Source: Bacillota bacterium
GTDB lineage: Bacteria; Bacillota; Ch66; Ch109
Direction: 5' to 3'
DNA length: 64,000 nucleotides
Assembly: GCA_013178275.1 (NCBI GenBank)
Contig: JABLWZ010000010.1
Span: 87,787-151,786 of the forward strand
The notes under the pieces: model-generated
Told to the model about the DNA's origin: nothing
The model's database searches: none
The model's input: the letters and a program-made list of their open reading frames with translations, nothing else
Program-made: the position numbers and the translations under genes
Part shown: positions 62,103 to 64,000 of the stretch, in pieces
How the letters are laid out: each line of letters begins with the position of its first letter
How positions within the stretch are numbered: the stretch's first letter is position 1

Positions 62103-63845
62103 GTGCGCCTGGGACTGGCTCAAATCAACCCATCGGTGGGCGACCTGGAAGGAAACCTGGACCTGGTCGTCGGATACACCGAGCGTGCCGCGGCCGCTGG
62201 CTGCGACCTGGTCTGCTTTCCCGAGCTGGCCCTGACCGGCTATCCTCCCGAGGACCTGCTGCTGAAGCCCAGCTTTCGGGAGGCATGCTCAAAGAGCCTG
62301 GACCGGCTGCTGGAGCGGACCCGGGACATGGGCCTCACCCTGGTGGTCGGTCTGGCCGACTACCAGCCGGACGGGACCTACAACGCCGCCGCGGTCATCC
62401 ACCACGGAAGGGTCTTCTCGGTCTACCGCAAGGTCCACCTGCCCAACTACGGGGTCTTCGACGAGAAGCGCTACTTCCAGAGCGGGAGCCAGGGCCTGGT
62501 CTTTGGGTGCGCGGATGCCCTGGTGGGGGTAACCATCTGCGAGGACATCTGGGTCCCGGACGGACCCGCGGTGGCGGAAACCGTCCAGGGGTCGGCGGAG
62601 GTGATACTCAACCTCAGCGCCTCACCCTACCACCGGGGGAAGCAGCGTGAAAGGGAATGCATGCTAATAGACCGGGCGATGGAAAACACGGCCTGCATAG
62701 CCTACGTCAACCAGGTGGGGGCCCAGGACGAACTGGTCTACGACGGGAGCAGCGTCGTCTTCGACCACACGGGTCGGCTACTGGCCAGAGCGATGCCCTT
62801 CGAGGAGGACCTGCTGGTCGTCGACCTGCGCCCCGACGAGGTGCGGGAGGCGCGTGGCGGGGAGCCGGACGAAAGGCTCCGCAGGTTCATCGAGCTGCCC
62901 GACGGGGTAAAGCAGGTGACGGTATCCCTGGTCCCGGTCCGGCAATACCCGCCGCTGGCGGAGGGGAAGATAGAATCCCCCGACGCCGGAGACAGCGGGG
63001 AGTCCGAGGTGCTTTCGGCCCTGGTGCTGGGGGTCCGGGATTACTTCCGCAAGACCGGGTTCTCCCGGGCGCTGGTGGGGCTCTCCGGGGGGATCGATTC
63101 CTCCCTGACCGCCGCGATAGCGGTGATGGCCCTGGGACGCGAATCCGTCACCGGGGTGCTGATGCCCTCCCCCTATACCTCCCGCGACAGCCGGGAGGAC
63201 GCGGAGGAACTGGCCCAAAACCTCGGCATCCGCTTCAAGGTGATCCCCATCAGCGGCGTCTTCGAGTCCTACCTGGCGGCCCTGCAGGGCCATCTGGGAG
63301 GACCCGGGAGCGACCTGGCGGTGCAGAACATCCAGGCCCGGATACGGGGAAATCTGTTGATGGCCCTGGCCAACCAGGACAGCAGCGTGGTTCTGACCAC
63401 CGGCAACAAGAGCGAACTCAGCGTGGGTTACGCCACCCTGTACGGCGACCTGGCGGGCGGCTTCGCCGTGCTGAAGGACGTCCCCAAGACCCTGGTCTAC
63501 CGCCTCTCGGACCACTACAACCGGACCCAGGGCCGAATGGTGATACCGCAAAGGGTGATGGAGAAGCCCCCCACCGCCGAGCTGAAGCCCGACCAGAGGG
63601 ATGAGGACGACCTGCCGCCCTACCCGCTGCTGGACCAGGTAATCGAGCTGTACGTGGAGCAGAACCTGACGATCCCCGAGATCGTCGCCCGGGGGTTCGA
63701 CCCGGAGACGGTGCGGCGGGTGGTCAGCATGATAGACCGCAACGAGTACAAACGCCGCCAGGGACCGCCGGGGGTGAAGATCACCCATCGGGCCTACGGC
63801 CGCGACCGGAGGATGCCGATCGCCAACCGCTTCCGCGAGGGATAA
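62103..63845 (+). CDS. nadE: glutamine-dependent NAD+ synthetase
   Basis: 580 aa from GTG 62103 (AAGGAG upstream). N-terminal nitrilase-type glutaminase with Glu41 (CFPELALTGYPPEDLL), Lys (YRKVHLPNYGVFDE) and Cys (GVTICEDIW) of the catalytic triad; C-terminal ATP-pyrophosphatase domain with SGGIDSS, NIQARIRGN and TTGNKSELSVGY. Converts nicotinate adenine dinucleotide to NAD+ with glutamine nitrogen. Lies directly after glnA but behind its terminator. Confidence 0.95.
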   Translation: MRLGLAQINPSVGDLEGNLDLVVGYTERAAAAGCDLVCFPELALTGYPPEDLLLKPSFREACSKSLDRLLERTRDMGLTLVVGLADYQPDGTYNAAAVIHHGRVFSVYRKVHLPNYGVFDEKRYFQSGSQGLVFGCADALVGVTICEDIWVPDGPAVAETVQGSAEVILNLSASPYHRGKQRERECMLIDRAMENTACIAYVNQVGAQDELVYDGSSVVFDHTGRLLARAMPFEEDLLVVDLRPDEVREARGGEPDERLRRFIELPDGVKQVTVSLVPVRQYPPLAEGKIESPDAGDSGESEVLSALVLGVRDYFRKTGFSRALVGLSGGIDSSLTAAIAVMALGRESVTGVLMPSPYTSRDSREDAEELAQNLGIRFKVIPISGVFESYLAALQGHLGGPGSDLAVQNIQARIRGNLLMALANQDSSVVLTTGNKSELSVGYATLYGDLAGGFAVLKDVPKTLVYRLSDHYNRTQGRMVIPQRVMEKPPTAELKPDQRDEDDLPPYPLLDQVIELYVEQNLTIPEIVARGFDPETVRRVVSMIDRNEYKRRQGPPGVKITHRAYGRDRRMPIANRFREG

Positions 63846-63871
63846 GCCGGCGGCTGATAAATACTGATGAA

Positions 63872-63923
63872 AAGGGCGTGTCGCAAAACGATTATTTAAA
63901 AACGTTGGGCGGCACGCTCTTTT
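63872..63923 (+). terminator. nadE terminator
   Basis: AAGGGCGTGTCGC / GCGGCACGCTCTT (13 bp with two G-T pairs) with a long loop that holds a small AACG/CGTT stem, then TTTT. Confidence 0.65.
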
Positions 63924-64000
63924 CTGTCGGGAAGAGGCAAAAACCAACTCAAACATAGGTATCTATTACCCTTCACGCACTGTTTTGGGCACACTAAACC

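Overview
The window looks like chromosome of an anaerobic, endospore-forming Firmicute, most likely of the Desulfotomaculum/Pelotomaculum kind. This placement is an inference. It rests on a spore-germinant receptor operon, a GerMN/Gmad2 lipoprotein, spore photoproduct lyase, a B12-dependent ribonucleotide reductase, Hdr-like electron-transfer subunits, several CoA-transferases, AGGAGG-type ribosome sites and a moderately high G+C content. No rRNA, tRNA, CRISPR array, prophage or complete insertion sequence was seen.

Layout. 1-1021: the 3' end of an alpha/beta hydrolase and an orphan encapsulated-ferritin-like protein. 1180-7771 (minus): a germination operon gerA-gerB-gerC-gerC-gerC plus a small membrane protein, with gerC present as three tandem mosaic copies. 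8270-13646: a CPA2 antiporter, a tiny zinc ribbon, a K+ channel, a frameshifted LysE exporter, a membrane protein and an iron alcohol dehydrogenase. 13841-23010 (minus): a butyryl-CoA/beta-oxidation locus (thiolase, Hbd, acyl-CoA dehydrogenase, two CoA-transferase subunits, crotonase). Upstream of it lie a CBS-PAS-AAA-Fis sigma-54 activator and a good -24/-12 promoter. 23728-27921 (minus): hdrC-hdrB-hdrA-like genes followed by a second CoA-transferase pair whose alpha subunit carries an in-frame TGA. 28006-38455: acetyltransferases, SplB, a chagasin-like inhibitor, an orphan antitoxin, two CBO0543-like membrane proteins, a CopB-type ATPase, citramalate synthase and small membrane proteins. 38604-47425: a PAS histidine kinase with a response regulator, the GerMN protein, a DUF502 protein, an S1-domain protein, a thioesterase, DegV and a YgjP-type peptidase. 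47447-63845: NrdJ, a peptide-binding protein, nicotinate phosphoribosyltransferase, AsnB, membrane proteins, a divergent crotonase, a DUF2889 protein, an MBL-fold hydrolase, GlnA and NadE.

Functional themes are fatty-acyl-CoA/butyrate metabolism with flavin/Fe-S electron transfer, sporulation and germination, and glutamine-based nitrogen and NAD metabolism (GlnA, AsnB and NadE all make or use glutamine).

The least explained part is three families of dispersed intergenic repeats. R1 is about 97 bp, with four copies that carry a terminator-like hairpin on the minus strand. R2 is about 150-170 bp; two inverted copies bracket the CoA-transferase genes and a half copy lies before asnB. R3 is about 255 bp with 10-bp terminal inverted repeats and a hairpin whose two arms differ between copies yet stay paired. 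Several genes carry reading-frame lesions (lysE, CoA-transferase alpha, a membrane protein), and gerA seems to lack a standard start codon. These may be real decay, recoding or assembly errors.
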